A stretch of 64,000 nucleotides of DNA, taken from positions 1 to 64,000 of the forward strand of contig JAEZCA010000042.1 of NCBI GenBank assembly GCA_023412665.1, in the 5' to 3' direction. The stretch is from Bacillota bacterium. Its GTDB lineage: Bacteria; Bacillota; Clostridia; Acetivibrionales; DTU013. Made by a program: the position numbers and the translations under genes. The notes below the pieces were generated by a model that saw only the letters and a list, made by a program, of their open reading frames with translations, had not been told where the DNA came from and ran no database searches. How positions within the stretch are numbered: the first letter of the stretch is position 1; every line of letters begins with the position of its first letter. Below, piece by piece: positions 41,888 through 51,295 of this stretch.

Positions 41888-42655
41888 ATGCTATTTGACA
41901 CGCATGCGCATTATTATGACGAGCAGTATCAGAACGACCTTCCAGAGACCATATCAAGGGCGATCCAGAGCGGTGTCGGCTACATATTGACGGCTTCTTC
42001 AGACATTGCATCATCAGTGGAGAATATCTCGCTGACCCAGAAATACAGTATTTTCTATGCAGCGGTAGGTGTCCATCCGCATAATGCGGCGGATATTAAC
42101 AACAGTATCATATCAGCGCTTGCGGACTTCGCCGCATACCCAAAGGTAGTCGCCATCGGAGAGATAGGTCTGGACTACTTTTATGACAATTCACCCCGGG
42201 AAGCTCAAAAAATTTGGTTTGCCAAACAAATATCACTGGCCAGAAATGTCAACCTTCCAATAATCGTTCATGACAGGGATGCTCACGAGGATACTGTGAG
42301 CATCCTTAAAAGTGAAAATGCAAGGGATACGGGAGGAGTTTTGCATTGCTATTCAGGCAGCGTGGAAATGGCCAGACAGATATTGGACATGGGCTTCATG
42401 ATTTCCATTGCAGGCCCTGTGACGTTCAAAAATGCCAAAAAGCTGATCGAGGTCGTCAAATATGTGCCTGATGACATGCTTTTGGTAGAAACGGATTCGC
42501 CTTATCTGACGCCGGAGCCTTACAGGGGAAAAAGAAATGAATCAGCTAATGTAAAGCTGGTAGCAGAAAAAATAGCTAAGATCAAAGGCAAATCCCTCGA
42601 TTATATCTGTGAGACCACAACGTCCAACGCGATGAGATTATTCGGCATCAAATAA
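41888..42655 (+). CDS. tatD: TatD family metal-dependent hydrolase
   Basis: 255 aa. LFDTHAHYYD gives the first metal ligands, then GEIGLDYFYD, IIVHDRDAHED, HCYSGSVEMA and ETDSPYLTPEPYRGKRNES. TIM-barrel DNase/hydrolase also known as YabD. AGTGCGAGGTAAGAT precedes the ATG. It follows metG as in B. subtilis, apart from the intervening MITE. Confidence 0.94.
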   Translation: MLFDTHAHYYDEQYQNDLPETISRAIQSGVGYILTASSDIASSVENISLTQKYSIFYAAVGVHPHNAADINNSIISALADFAAYPKVVAIGEIGLDYFYDNSPREAQKIWFAKQISLARNVNLPIIVHDRDAHEDTVSILKSENARDTGGVLHCYSGSVEMARQILDMGFMISIAGPVTFKNAKKLIEVVKYVPDDMLLVETDSPYLTPEPYRGKRNESANVKLVAEKIAKIKGKSLDYICETTTSNAMRLFGIK

Positions 42656-42678
42656 AATGATTGAATCGGTGGTGTAAA

Positions 42679-43380
42679 ATGAAAAAATTTATCCTTGTAA
42701 TGGTCTTTGTTCTTTTAATAGCCCTGTTTATAGCATTCAACTATCTTTTATGGGACAGAGAAAGCAAGGCAGCCGAAATCAAAAATCTGCTGTCGGTCAG
42801 TACAAGTAATGATGCCAGCATCAGCGCGCAGAAGAGAGAGATCTCTGCACTCGTGGATGAAGTCAGCGGTTTGAAGGATCAGATAGAACAGCTTGAAAAG
42901 GACAAGCAGCAGCTGCAAAAGGAAAAAGAAGCTGCATCTGTTGAATTTGAACGGGCAGAGTCCAACCTCAGGGACAGGATCGATTTTATAAATATTCTAA
43001 AAGAGCATTCCAATATAGAATCATTGTCAAAACCAATCATTGCATGGGCGGAAGCGTTAACACAGGGGAATTTTGAAGATGCGTACGACATCGAATATGC
43101 CGCTGTGCCTGAGAAAGACCGGTCTGTCAAGCTCAATGCCTACATAGATCAGATGACGAGCGCTGTAAGCAGGGTGGAAATAACAGAAGTCAAGCTGGAC
43201 AAGCTCAGGGGCGCGGGCAACGGTGAAATATACCTTTTTGTAAAATACAACGTGAAGCTGGTCGAAAACGCCGAAACAGCCAACCTGAAGTTTTCTGACG
43301 GTGAAAATGAGATGTACGTAAAAATAGATTATTCTAAAGAAAAGAAGTCTTTCATAATTTCATCCATGATTTACATCTGA
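42679..43380 (+). CDS. Membrane-anchored coiled-coil protein
   Basis: 233 aa. One N-terminal membrane helix (about 4-24: FILVMVFVLLIALFIAF), a coiled coil at about 55-110 (EISALVDEVSGLKDQIEQLE and following), then a globular C-terminal domain of about 110 residues with alternating strands. The tail domain resembles NTF2-like/DUF4829-type folds in pattern only. The ATG at 42679 follows GGTGG. It trails tatD by 23 bases and may be in the same unit. Function unknown. Confidence 0.75.
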   Translation: MKKFILVMVFVLLIALFIAFNYLLWDRESKAAEIKNLLSVSTSNDASISAQKREISALVDEVSGLKDQIEQLEKDKQQLQKEKEAASVEFERAESNLRDRIDFINILKEHSNIESLSKPIIAWAEALTQGNFEDAYDIEYAAVPEKDRSVKLNAYIDQMTSAVSRVEITEVKLDKLRGAGNGEIYLFVKYNVKLVENAETANLKFSDGENEMYVKIDYSKEKKSFIISSMIYI

Positions 43381-43493
43381 GGTCTTTGGACTGCAAATAC
43401 CTATCGGGTGTGAGTTACATAAAAAATCCTCACATAATATTATTGGACTCATATAATGATAATGAAGTGTTCTAGACCCGGAGGAATCATTAT

Positions 43494-44216
43494 ATGAAAG
43501 AAGATGTGAAGATGAAGGATATTATGAATGCCGCACCTAAAGGAACCATGCCGCAGGTCGGCGCTATGCAGCATATGCAGGCCTCACCCAAGGTGTCTCC
43601 ACAGCAGATGTCCCCCAAGGTATCGCCGGCCCAGACTTCTCCTGAGGTATCGCCGGCGCAGACTGCGCCCAAGGTATCCCCCGCACAGAATATACCCAAA
43701 GTGTCACCGGCCAAGCCAGTATCAGAGGTAATGCCGGTCCAGTCAAAGCCAAACGTATCACCGGCTCAGTCCATGCCAAACATAATGCCAGTCCAGTCAA
43801 TACCGAATGTCATGCCTGCCGAGATGATGCAAAACGTGTCTCCGATGCAGATGATGCCTGACAATATGCCTGTTCAGGCCGGACCCGGCGGCATGATGCC
43901 GTCAATGATGAATCAGATACCGATCATGTGCTGTCCGTATCTAATGAATATGCAGTGTCCGATGACATTTGGAGCTAATGTAATGGGCATGAATATGATG
44001 AACAGTGCAATGCTTCCAGGTGTGAGCCCGGCAGCGGGCAATATGATGCCTTATATGGGAAATGCAGCCCCGGTAATGGGCGCCGCTGAGAATAACATGT
44101 ATGGAATGCCGGTAATGGGCACCGCTGAGAATAACATGTATGGAATGCCGGTAATGGGCACGATGCCGGCATTGATGAACGACAGATACTTCCCGATGGG
44201 AGGAATGAATTATTAA
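43494..44216 (+). CDS. Met/Pro-rich repeat protein (possible spore coat protein)
   Basis: 240 aa with GGAGG before the ATG. Residues 25-110 are tandem ten-residue units on the pattern PKVSPAQxxP, drifting to PNVMPAQ. A Cys patch, IMCCPYLMNMQCPM, follows near 143, and the end has two identical copies of an AENNMYGMPVMGT unit. Methionine is extremely frequent. No signal peptide. The composition and CCPYL motif recall clostridial coat or cortex-associated proteins, but no homology is certain. A terminator follows. Confidence 0.6.
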   Translation: MKEDVKMKDIMNAAPKGTMPQVGAMQHMQASPKVSPQQMSPKVSPAQTSPEVSPAQTAPKVSPAQNIPKVSPAKPVSEVMPVQSKPNVSPAQSMPNIMPVQSIPNVMPAEMMQNVSPMQMMPDNMPVQAGPGGMMPSMMNQIPIMCCPYLMNMQCPMTFGANVMGMNMMNSAMLPGVSPAAGNMMPYMGNAAPVMGAAENNMYGMPVMGTAENNMYGMPVMGTMPALMNDRYFPMGGMNY

Positions 44217-44264
44217 CCGTCTGCCCGCCATTTCTGCCGGACTTATCTTTAGGCCATGCCTCAT

Positions 44265-44296
44265 GGAGCTGCTGCCGCAGCTCCTCTATTTTGTTT
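44265..44296 (+). terminator. Rho-independent terminator after the Met/Pro-rich gene
   Basis: GGAGCTGC, loop TGCC, GCAGCTCC (44265-44284) followed by TCTATTTTGTTT. Confidence 0.75.
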
Positions 44297-44452
44297 CATT
44301 TCATTCTAAAGCAGGGAAATAGGTATAATTGCTCTTTTCGGTGTATATAATCCCAGATATAGGGGATTTATGGCAACATATTTGACAAACTTGCTTCCAT
44401 AGAATAAAATAGCTGACGGTCCCTTATTAATATTTTAACAGGAGGGTTTTTA

Positions 44453-45514
44453 TTGTTTCCACTTGCTGAAAATATTAAAAGGTTATTTTCATTTAAAATT
44501 CGGCTGCTTATGGCGGCAGCTGCGGCAGTAGTTCTGGCAGGCGCCTGTATCGGCGTATATACCTGGCTGGAGAAGGATGTTGTTATAAATGACAATGGCA
44601 ATGTAATTACCTGCACAACGATGAAAAATACCTTTGAAGAAATTCTGGAGCAAAACGGCATCGCTGTAAGCGAACATGACTACGTCAGCGTACCGTTGGA
44701 AACCAGTTTACAAAAGACAAGCACCAATGAGATTTACATTAAAAGAGCGGTTCCCGTATACATAACTGCTGATAACAAAACGACAGAAATAATGACATAT
44801 AAGGACACTGTTAAAGAGCTCATAAACGACAGTCCTGTGAAGCCGGACAGCAATGACCGGCTGGAGGGAGCAGATCCTGATGACAGCATCATCGACGGGA
44901 TGGAGCTGAAAATAGTCAGGGTAACAGAGCGGGTAGTAGGAGAAACGGAAAGCATCCCTTACGCAATACAAAGGAAGGCCAACAAAAGAATGGACGAGGG
45001 CATTGAAAAGGTTGTCCAGCCGGGTCAGGAGGGTGTACTGGAGAAGCTCTACAAAGTGGTCATAGAGGACGGCAAGGAGATTTCAAAGCAATTTCTCAGT
45101 GAGAAGATATTGCTTGATCCAATCAATATGATCATGGAGTTTGGAACGGTCCTGAACCATACGACATCAAGGGGTGACGTAGTCAGATACAAAAAGGTTC
45201 TGGACATGAAGGCTACCGCATATACCGCCTCGTTCAAGGACACCGGAAAGGCGCCGGGACATCCCCAGTTCGGGATCTGTGCAACGGGCATGAAGGCCAG
45301 AAAAGGTGTAATAGCCGTTGATCCGAAGGTCATCCCGCTGTATACAAAGATGTATGTCGAGATACTCGGCGACACACCGGATTACGGTTTTTGTGTAGCC
45401 GGTGATGTAGGAGGGGCGATCAAGGGAAATAAGATCGACTTGTACTATGATTCACAGGATTATGTAGACAAATTCGGTGTCAAGAAGGTTAGGGTGTACA
45501 TACTTAATGAATGA
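44453..45514 (+). CDS. yabE: G5 and 3D domain protein (YabE-like cell-wall enzyme)
   Basis: 353 aa. N-terminal membrane anchor (about 15-36), two DUF348 repeats (about 42-140, with TTMKNTFEEILEQNGI and TYKDTVKELINDS), a G5 domain (about 160-235), and a C-terminal 3D domain: MKATAYTAS, GICATGMKARKG, VIAVDPKVIPL and GDVGGAIKGNKIDLYY with its three Asp residues. Related Rpf-like proteins cleave peptidoglycan on germination or resuscitation. TTG start at 44453 behind AGGAGGG. Sits before ksgA as in B. subtilis, although rnmV is absent. Confidence 0.92.
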   Translation: MFPLAENIKRLFSFKIRLLMAAAAAVVLAGACIGVYTWLEKDVVINDNGNVITCTTMKNTFEEILEQNGIAVSEHDYVSVPLETSLQKTSTNEIYIKRAVPVYITADNKTTEIMTYKDTVKELINDSPVKPDSNDRLEGADPDDSIIDGMELKIVRVTERVVGETESIPYAIQRKANKRMDEGIEKVVQPGQEGVLEKLYKVVIEDGKEISKQFLSEKILLDPINMIMEFGTVLNHTTSRGDVVRYKKVLDMKATAYTASFKDTGKAPGHPQFGICATGMKARKGVIAVDPKVIPLYTKMYVEILGDTPDYGFCVAGDVGGAIKGNKIDLYYDSQDYVDKFGVKKVRVYILNE

Positions 45515-45569
45515 ATATCCGATTCGAAGTAATTATTAGAGAAATAATAGCAATAGGGGACTAATCACA

Positions 45570-45597
45570 GCCGGGGCTTTGGCCCCGGCATATTTTT
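45570..45597 (+). terminator. Terminator between yabE and ksgA
   Basis: GCCGGGGC, loop TTTG, GCCCCGGC, tail ATATTTTT. An upstream in-frame ksgA start at 45579 would lie in this stem, so it is not used. Confidence 0.88.
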
Positions 45598-45623
45598 CAC
45601 AACAACGAGAAAGGAATGAACGA

Positions 45624-46490
45624 ATGATTCCGGATGCCAGGAATATCCTTAAAAAACTGGAGCTGCGCCCGGCCAGATCACTGGGACAGAATTTTCTAAC
45701 AGACGAGGGGATACTGCGAAGAATAGGACGAGCTGCAGATATTGACAGCAATGACGTCATTCTTGAAATAGGTCCCGGGCTCGGCAGCCTTACAGCAGTT
45801 CTTGCAGAGAGTGCAGGCTGTGTCGTGGCTGTAGAGATCGACAAGCGTCTGATACCTGTTCTGCACAGCAACCTGATTGGGTACAGGAACGTTAATATAA
45901 TAAACGATGACATACTGAAGATCGATGTACATAAAGAATTAATGCCACATATGAAAAATGAGGACGGCAGTGAGCGAAGGCTGAAGATAGTGGCCAATCT
46001 CCCGTATTATATCACTACGCCTGTCATTATGAAGCTTCTTGAAAGTGGTGTAAAAGCGGAATGCATGGTGTTCATGGTCCAAAAGGAGGTAGCCGACAGA
46101 ATGGCCGCAGCCCCAGGGGGCAAGGATTACGGAGCCTTATCTGTCGCAGTTCAGTATTACTCAAGACCGTCTGTAGTGATGCAGGTGCATCCTCACAGCT
46201 TCGTGCCCCAGCCGGATGTGGATTCAGCCGTTGTAAAGCTGGAGTTGTATAAGACGCCGCCGGTGGAGCTTTTGGACAAGGATCTGTTTTTCAGGGTGGT
46301 CAAGGCTGCATTCGGGCAGCGTAGGAAAACCCTTGTCAACGCCTTGAATAATGCAAGCTATCTTGGCCTGGACAAGGAGAAGATCACAGAACTTCTTGAA
46401 AAAACCGGCATTGACATGAAGCAGCGCGGTGAAACGCTGTCGATACAGCAGTTCGCTCAGCTGTCAAATCTGATATATGAACAGAGATAA
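45624..46490 (+). CDS. ksgA: 16S rRNA dimethyladenosine transferase
   Basis: 288 aa, dimethylates A1518 and A1519 of 16S rRNA. RSLGQNFLTDEGI, SAM motif LEIGPGLGSLTAVLA, NDDILKID, NLPYYITTPVI (catalytic) and FVPQPDVDSAVV. AAAGGAATGA before ATG 45624. Loss of this enzyme gives kasugamycin resistance in other bacteria. Confidence 0.96.
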   Translation: MIPDARNILKKLELRPARSLGQNFLTDEGILRRIGRAADIDSNDVILEIGPGLGSLTAVLAESAGCVVAVEIDKRLIPVLHSNLIGYRNVNIINDDILKIDVHKELMPHMKNEDGSERRLKIVANLPYYITTPVIMKLLESGVKAECMVFMVQKEVADRMAAAPGGKDYGALSVAVQYYSRPSVVMQVHPHSFVPQPDVDSAVVKLELYKTPPVELLDKDLFFRVVKAAFGQRRKTLVNALNNASYLGLDKEKITELLEKTGIDMKQRGETLSIQQFAQLSNLIYEQR

Positions 46491-46504
46491 GGACGGTGAT
46501 TTTA

Positions 46505-46779
46505 GGACCGTCAACGCTGTTTATTCCGGTCGTGTTTCCAAGCACCTACTTACATGCTCCTATTCAACCAAATAAAAAGTCTATAGTGAGAGGTCCTGTC
46601 TAACGGGTATTGCAGTTATCTCCCACCGACTTCCTGCGTGGCAGAAGGGCTACGCAGCAGGAAACACGACCTCCACAAACAGTGTCGCCGGTCCTTGACG
46701 ATTTTGTGCGACTGACCGTCAACGCTGTTTATTCCGGTCGTGTTTCCAAGCACCTACTTATGTGCTCCCATTCAACCAG
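46505..46779. mobile_element. MITE-like element with inverted ends, copy 2 plus partial copy
   Basis: GGACCGTCAACGCTGTTTAT at 46505 is inverted at GTGTCGCCGGTCC ending 46694; the two ~35-base arms (with GTCGTGTTTCC/GGAAACACGAC) can fold into one large stem. A second left arm (46714-46779: GACCGTCAACGCTG and on) repeats the first at about 90 percent by eye. It fills the whole gap between ksgA and the S-layer gene. Confidence 0.8.
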
Positions 46780-46797
46780 CATCCCTGCCTATTTTAC

Positions 46798-49700
46798 TTA
46801 TGGTTGTTCCTTTGCAATTGATTCAATAAAGCGTTGAAGGATGGCGGCTGTATGGCAGCGCTCGGCATTGCCGTCGGGAGCAAGCTTCTTGCCGTTACCC
46901 AGAATCAGTCCCTTGTCGTAAGACCAAGCCAAGGCTTCCTTTGCCCAGGCAGAGATGGCTTCTGCATCGTCAAAGGAGGATAAATCAGCTCCGCCGGTTA
47001 CGTTATAGCCCTTGTATTTGGCATAGCGGAACATGATTGACGCCATCTGCTCCCGTGTAAGGATATCCAGAGGGCCGAACTTACTATCGCCGTAGCCGCT
47101 TACTATTTTATTCTCAGAGGCCCATACCACCGCTTTTGCATAATATGCTTCATCCTTCACATCGCTGAAGACATTGGCCGCCGTCACTTCGGGAGAACCT
47201 TCAAGGCGATAGAGGATTGTTACCAGCATGGCGCGAATCGTAGCGTCATGGGGGCTGAACCTCATGGGTACGGTGCTTGTTCCCACCATCAAGCCATTTT
47301 CATGAACATATTCAACACTATTGTAGAACCATTCGGTCTCCTTAATATCAGTAAAGGGGTTTACCCAAGCCGTATCCTGTCCCACTACGTACAGGGAAAG
47401 GTGATCAAGGTCGAAGCTGACTTTACCGTCCTCAAATGTACAAGAAAGCTTTTCAAGTTCTCCCTTGTCGTTTAGATACCACACTGCCACCGGCTGGGGT
47501 CCGTTGTAAGGAACCGATATCGTTAGGGTTCCGTCAAAGGTGCTGATTTTCTTCGTACCGGACAAGATGTTGATATCCAGCACCAGATCGCCGCTCTTAA
47601 CAGCTTTCTTCTGCTCATCTGTGAGGGAGGTCGAAGCCACTTGCTGTAGCTCCAGCTTCAGGCTGCCGCCTTCGGCTTGCTCAAGTATAGAGGCTGCCGC
47701 ACCTTCGTTAAGGGTTATACTTCCCGCGGGAAGTCTCACGGTAACGTCCAGACCCGCTTGATTCATGGCTGATACAGCCGTTTTGGGAAGCTCTGCCGAT
47801 GTAATACCGCTTACTTCTGAAAGATCGATGACGGCTTCGTCGCCCTTGCTGTTGGTAATGATCTCGTCTACCTTAGCATTGGGCAATGCAAGGGATGCCG
47901 TTCCACCGGAAGCTGTGTAATTCACCTGTGTTGAACCATTTGCTGCCGGAGCTGTGGGCTGTACTATAGCTCCACCGCCGCCGGAGCCGCCGGAGCCGCC
48001 ACCGTCGCCACCGTCGCCACCGTCGCCGGAACTGCTATTGCTTTTCCAGTTGGCCGTAACCGTTACATTGTTTGCAGGCATGGTAAAGGTTGTCGAAGCG
48101 CTATCTGGATTTGCAAGGGTTATGTCGGTTGCCGTCCAGCCGGCAAAGCTGTAATTGCTGCGACTGCCTGCGGAAATCGTAACCGTCGAGCCATGCGCAT
48201 AGCTTCCTGCACCGGTGGTTCCTTCATAGCTGCCGTTTACGGTAACAGTGTAGGTTGCACCCATATCCAAAGTATACATTTTATCAGTGCCGTTATACTT
48301 TTGGGCTTCGGTCAGTTCTTCGGGATAGGTTATAGTACCTTCAATCAATCCAATAGCACTGTATTCTCCCTTTGTGTTATCCGCGGTTATTTTGCCGGTC
48401 AGGTTCTTAAGGTTGATGCCGTTTTTTGTCGCAGAACCGTTGCCTTCTTCTATGGCGTATGGGCTATTGCTACCCCCTGTAAATGTCACATCTCTTGATG
48501 TGGATATGTTTAGACCTTCCCAAAAGAGCAGTCCTCTTCCACCGTGATCACTTGCTGCAGCATCCCCGCCGGTAAATGTGGGAGAGGCAATACCTGATAT
48601 TGTTACTGTATCCACATCAATCCCATTACCGGCGAATGAATAGTTTGTATCGCTCGTGGCAGAGCCTCCTATGAAAATCGGGGTACCGGCAGTTATCTCC
48701 AAATTCAATGCCCAAGCTCCGTTCGCTCTATTGCTACTCCCCAGCCCATCGGAGCCAATAAATTGGGGACTTCCGCTAGAGGAGATTCGTATGGTACCTT
48801 CTACAACTGCTCCGCTGGTGCCGATATCATTAATAGAACCGCCTATGAATTTGGGGCTGCCGGAGATTATGATGAGATTGAAATCATTATCCGACATACT
48901 CCCAACATACACACCATTGGAGCTGCCGCTTTTGCCGCCATGGAAGGTGGGACTGCCGCCGTCCAGCGTGAGAGTGCCATTTTCCACCAATACGGCTGGG
49001 TAACTAACACCGTCTTCAAAAGTATCACCGGCGGTGATTGTCGTTGTGTCACTGGCGGTGATGGTCAAGTCGCCAACGCTGTATATACCTGCCTTACCAT
49101 TACTGCTCGAGTTTTCCGAATCTTTGCCTTTCACCGTTACCGTACCTAAAGTTTTGAGCCTGCTTTCCTCACTTATACCTATGAAAGTGATTGCATGCGA
49201 GACATTCGACCCATTAATGGTCACATTCTCTAAAGTAAGGTTTATTTTTTTAGAAAAATACAAACATCCGTTAATAGTATGACCATTGCCGTCAATGGTA
49301 AGGTTCGACAGAGCATCGCTCCTGTAAAGATCCCCTGTCACATCTTCGCCCAGGATAATGGTATCTCCGTCATTTATCGCCGCGCCGTTAACGGCAATCA
49401 AAGCTTCCCAGGCCGCCTGATCTATTGTGAGCGGTGCTCTAATTAAAGATGCATAATCGCCTAGTGCAGTCTTATACGCATCCCCGCTGCCTTTGGGCAC
49501 ATAGATATCAGTCAGATTCATGCAGCTGTTAAAAATGCCGCTCCCCACCGTCGGAGGTATATTACCAAGGAAGGCTACGCTTTTAATTTCTGACCAGTAA
49601 AAAGCAGAATTCCCAATACTATTCACGCTTGATGGAATAGTCACAGATTCTAAATTATTTGAGGAGTAAAAAGCAGATTCCTCAATTTTTGTTACCGTAT

Positions 49701-50847
49701 CGGGTATGCTAAAGGATGTGTCGGTTTTTCCTTGCATATATTTTATCAATATAGTTTTACTCTTGTCATAAAGAACGCTATCTGCCGATGTGTAGTACTC
49801 ATTATCTGGAGCTACAGTAAAATCAGCTAACTTCTCTGCAACGAAAGTATCAGTACCGATCGACTCCACCAATGGGCCTATCCAAAGGCTTTCAAGACTA
49901 TCGCAATAGCCAAAAGCCCATCCTCCTATGGTCTTTAGCGAAGCGGGAAGATTGATGCTCATTAATTCGAGGCATTGGGAAAAAGCTTCAACTCCTATGG
50001 TCTCCAGTGAGGAGCTCGCTGGAATAGTAACTGTCACTAAACTTGGGCAATTTTTAAAGGCTTCTAAGCCTATGGTAACTACAGAATCCCTGATATTAAT
50101 GCTCTCCAAGCCAGAGCCTTCAAAAGCTTCTTCGCCTATGGTCACCACATTGGCGGTGTCCATTGTTTGAATTTTGTTATTCCCGTTAAAAGCTCTTTTT
50201 CCGATGTTCACCACTGAATCCGGGATGGTGTAGGAATCCCCCGTTTTTCCCATGGGGTAGAGAACTAAAGTCTTTCCATCCTTGCTGTATAAAACGCCGT
50301 CTTTCGCAGAAAAATTGGAATTAACCTCATCCACCGTAAATTCTGTCAGGTTTTCACAACCATAAAAAGCATCTTCGCCTATTACTTCCACAGATTCCGT
50401 CAGATGTATGTCTGTCATCTTTAAGTATTTAAAGGCACCGTCTCCGATTGTTTTTACGGAACTACCCAGTGTGACATTTGACAGATCGGTAATAGATTCA
50501 AAAGCATTTTCACCAACAGTTTCTACGGAATTGCTTATTATGACATCTGTAAGCCCGCTGCACCAGCTAAAGGCCTCTTCTCCAATCTCCGTTACAGTAT
50601 AATCTATGCCGCCATTGGATACCGTTTCCGCTACTATGAGCGTACCCGTTGGCTCACTACCATAGGGATAGCCCACAAGAGCCACCGTCCCGGTCTTGGC
50701 ACCTGTGTCCTCAGTCAATACCTTATACTTAAGGTTATCGACAATGAACTCATCATCTACTGCGGCAAATACTGCTCCCGGCAGCATGGTAACTGCCATG
50801 CACACCATCAGGAACAGACTGCCTATTTGTTTCAATGTTCGTTTCAT
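46798..50847 (-). CDS. BspA-type leucine-rich-repeat S-layer protein
   Basis: 1349 aa secreted surface protein. Signal peptide at 1-28 (hydrophobic core, cut after AVFA). BspA-like LRR_5 repeats cover about 60-470 (AFSWCSGLTDVIISNSVETV and similar). A middle region of beta-rich repeats follows to about 860, with many GGS/FTGG steps as in parallel beta-helices. A Listeria-Bacteroides repeat (YSFAGWTA, TTFTMPANNVTVTANW) is near 900-950, then a Gly/Asp/Ser linker and three SLH domains (about 1165-1345: FTDIKETEWFYNSVEYVHEN, FSDVKDEAYYAKAVVWASEN, WAKEALAWSYDKG). SLH domains bind pyruvylated wall polymer. Cys codes are few. GAGGAGGTAATGAGAAA precedes the start; it follows the DUF2442 gene by 15 bases. 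Confidence 0.9.
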   Translation of the reverse strand: MKRTLKQIGSLFLMVCMAVTMLPGAVFAAVDDEFIVDNLKYKVLTEDTGAKTGTVALVGYPYGSEPTGTLIVAETVSNGGIDYTVTEIGEEAFSWCSGLTDVIISNSVETVGENAFESITDLSNVTLGSSVKTIGDGAFKYLKMTDIHLTESVEVIGEDAFYGCENLTEFTVDEVNSNFSAKDGVLYSKDGKTLVLYPMGKTGDSYTIPDSVVNIGKRAFNGNNKIQTMDTANVVTIGEEAFEGSGLESINIRDSVVTIGLEAFKNCPSLVTVTIPASSSLETIGVEAFSQCLELMSINLPASLKTIGGWAFGYCDSLESLWIGPLVESIGTDTFVAEKLADFTVAPDNEYYTSADSVLYDKSKTILIKYMQGKTDTSFSIPDTVTKIEESAFYSSNNLESVTIPSSVNSIGNSAFYWSEIKSVAFLGNIPPTVGSGIFNSCMNLTDIYVPKGSGDAYKTALGDYASLIRAPLTIDQAAWEALIAVNGAAINDGDTIILGEDVTGDLYRSDALSNLTIDGNGHTINGCLYFSKKINLTLENVTINGSNVSHAITFIGISEESRLKTLGTVTVKGKDSENSSSNGKAGIYSVGDLTITASDTTTITAGDTFEDGVSYPAVLVENGTLTLDGGSPTFHGGKSGSSNGVYVGSMSDNDFNLIIISGSPKFIGGSINDIGTSGAVVEGTIRISSSGSPQFIGSDGLGSSNRANGAWALNLEITAGTPIFIGGSATSDTNYSFAGNGIDVDTVTISGIASPTFTGGDAAASDHGGRGLLFWEGLNISTSRDVTFTGGSNSPYAIEEGNGSATKNGINLKNLTGKITADNTKGEYSAIGLIEGTITYPEELTEAQKYNGTDKMYTLDMGATYTVTVNGSYEGTTGAGSYAHGSTVTISAGSRSNYSFAGWTATDITLANPDSASTTFTMPANNVTVTANWKSNSSSGDGGDGGDGGGSGGSGGGGAIVQPTAPAANGSTQVNYTASGGTASLALPNAKVDEIITNSKGDEAVIDLSEVSGITSAELPKTAVSAMNQAGLDVTVRLPAGSITLNEGAAASILEQAEGGSLKLELQQVASTSLTDEQKKAVKSGDLVLDINILSGTKKISTFDGTLTISVPYNGPQPVAVWYLNDKGELEKLSCTFEDGKVSFDLDHLSLYVVGQDTAWVNPFTDIKETEWFYNSVEYVHENGLMVGTSTVPMRFSPHDATIRAMLVTILYRLEGSPEVTAANVFSDVKDEAYYAKAVVWASENKIVSGYGDSKFGPLDILTREQMASIMFRYAKYKGYNVTGGADLSSFDDAEAISAWAKEALAWSYDKGLILGNGKKLAPDGNAERCHTAAILQRFIESIAKEQP

Positions 50848-50862
50848 TTTCTCATTACCTCC

Positions 50863-51111
50863 TCATTCTTTGTCTGGATGTACGGACAGCCACACCAAAA
50901 TATTGGTGAGCGCAATGCGCGGGCCGTCCGGCCAGAACACACTAAATCCGTCCGTTTGGGGACGGGGTAAGCTCTCCAGTGCCCGTAGGCTGTCGTAGGC
51001 GATGTTACCTTGGGGCAGACGCTGGGTATCGAACAGGATAAGGTGTCCGTTATTCAGCTCAATATCCAGCGTCTGTCCGTCCAGAATGTCCACCCGGGTT
51101 ATTTGCAGCAT
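50863..51111 (-). CDS. DUF2442 family protein
   Basis: 82 aa. MLQITRVDILDGQTLDIELN, FDTQRLPQ, SLRALESLPRP and FWPDGPRIALTNIL match the small DUF2442 fold, often found beside toxin-antitoxin genes or ABC/phage loci. AGGTG sits seven bases before ATG 51111; two more codons are open from TTG. It forms an operon with the S-layer gene. Function unknown. Confidence 0.7.
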   Translation of the reverse strand: MLQITRVDILDGQTLDIELNNGHLILFDTQRLPQGNIAYDSLRALESLPRPQTDGFSVFWPDGPRIALTNILVWLSVHPDKE

Positions 51112-51201
51112 ACACAATCACCTCATTTCGTACTTTCGCCGCTGTGACCTTATGCTTCCATCACCCTTTCATCGTAAAGGATTATTTTTTCTCTGTGTGT
51201 A

Positions 51202-51228
51202 CGGTAAAGAAATCTTTACCGGTTTTTT
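51202..51228 (+). terminator. Hairpin with T tract upstream of the response regulator
   Basis: CGGTAAAG, loop AAAT, CTTTACCG, then GTTTTTTT. It has terminator form but lies in the gap between two divergent genes, 68 bases before the response regulator, so it may attenuate that gene or be a relic. Confidence 0.55.
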
Positions 51229-51295
51229 TGAAATCTTTTGTCGCTTTTTCTGTAAAATATGGTAAAATAACAAGGACGGAAGGGGGGGCAAACCT

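Noticed and set aside
43941..44264. Minus-strand His/Arg-rich frame opposite the Met/Pro-rich gene
   Set aside because: Antisense reading of ATG/CCG-rich repeats; no ribosome site.
47248..50602. Several plus-strand frames opposite the S-layer gene
   Set aside because: Shadows of a repetitive minus-strand gene with signal peptide and SLH domains.
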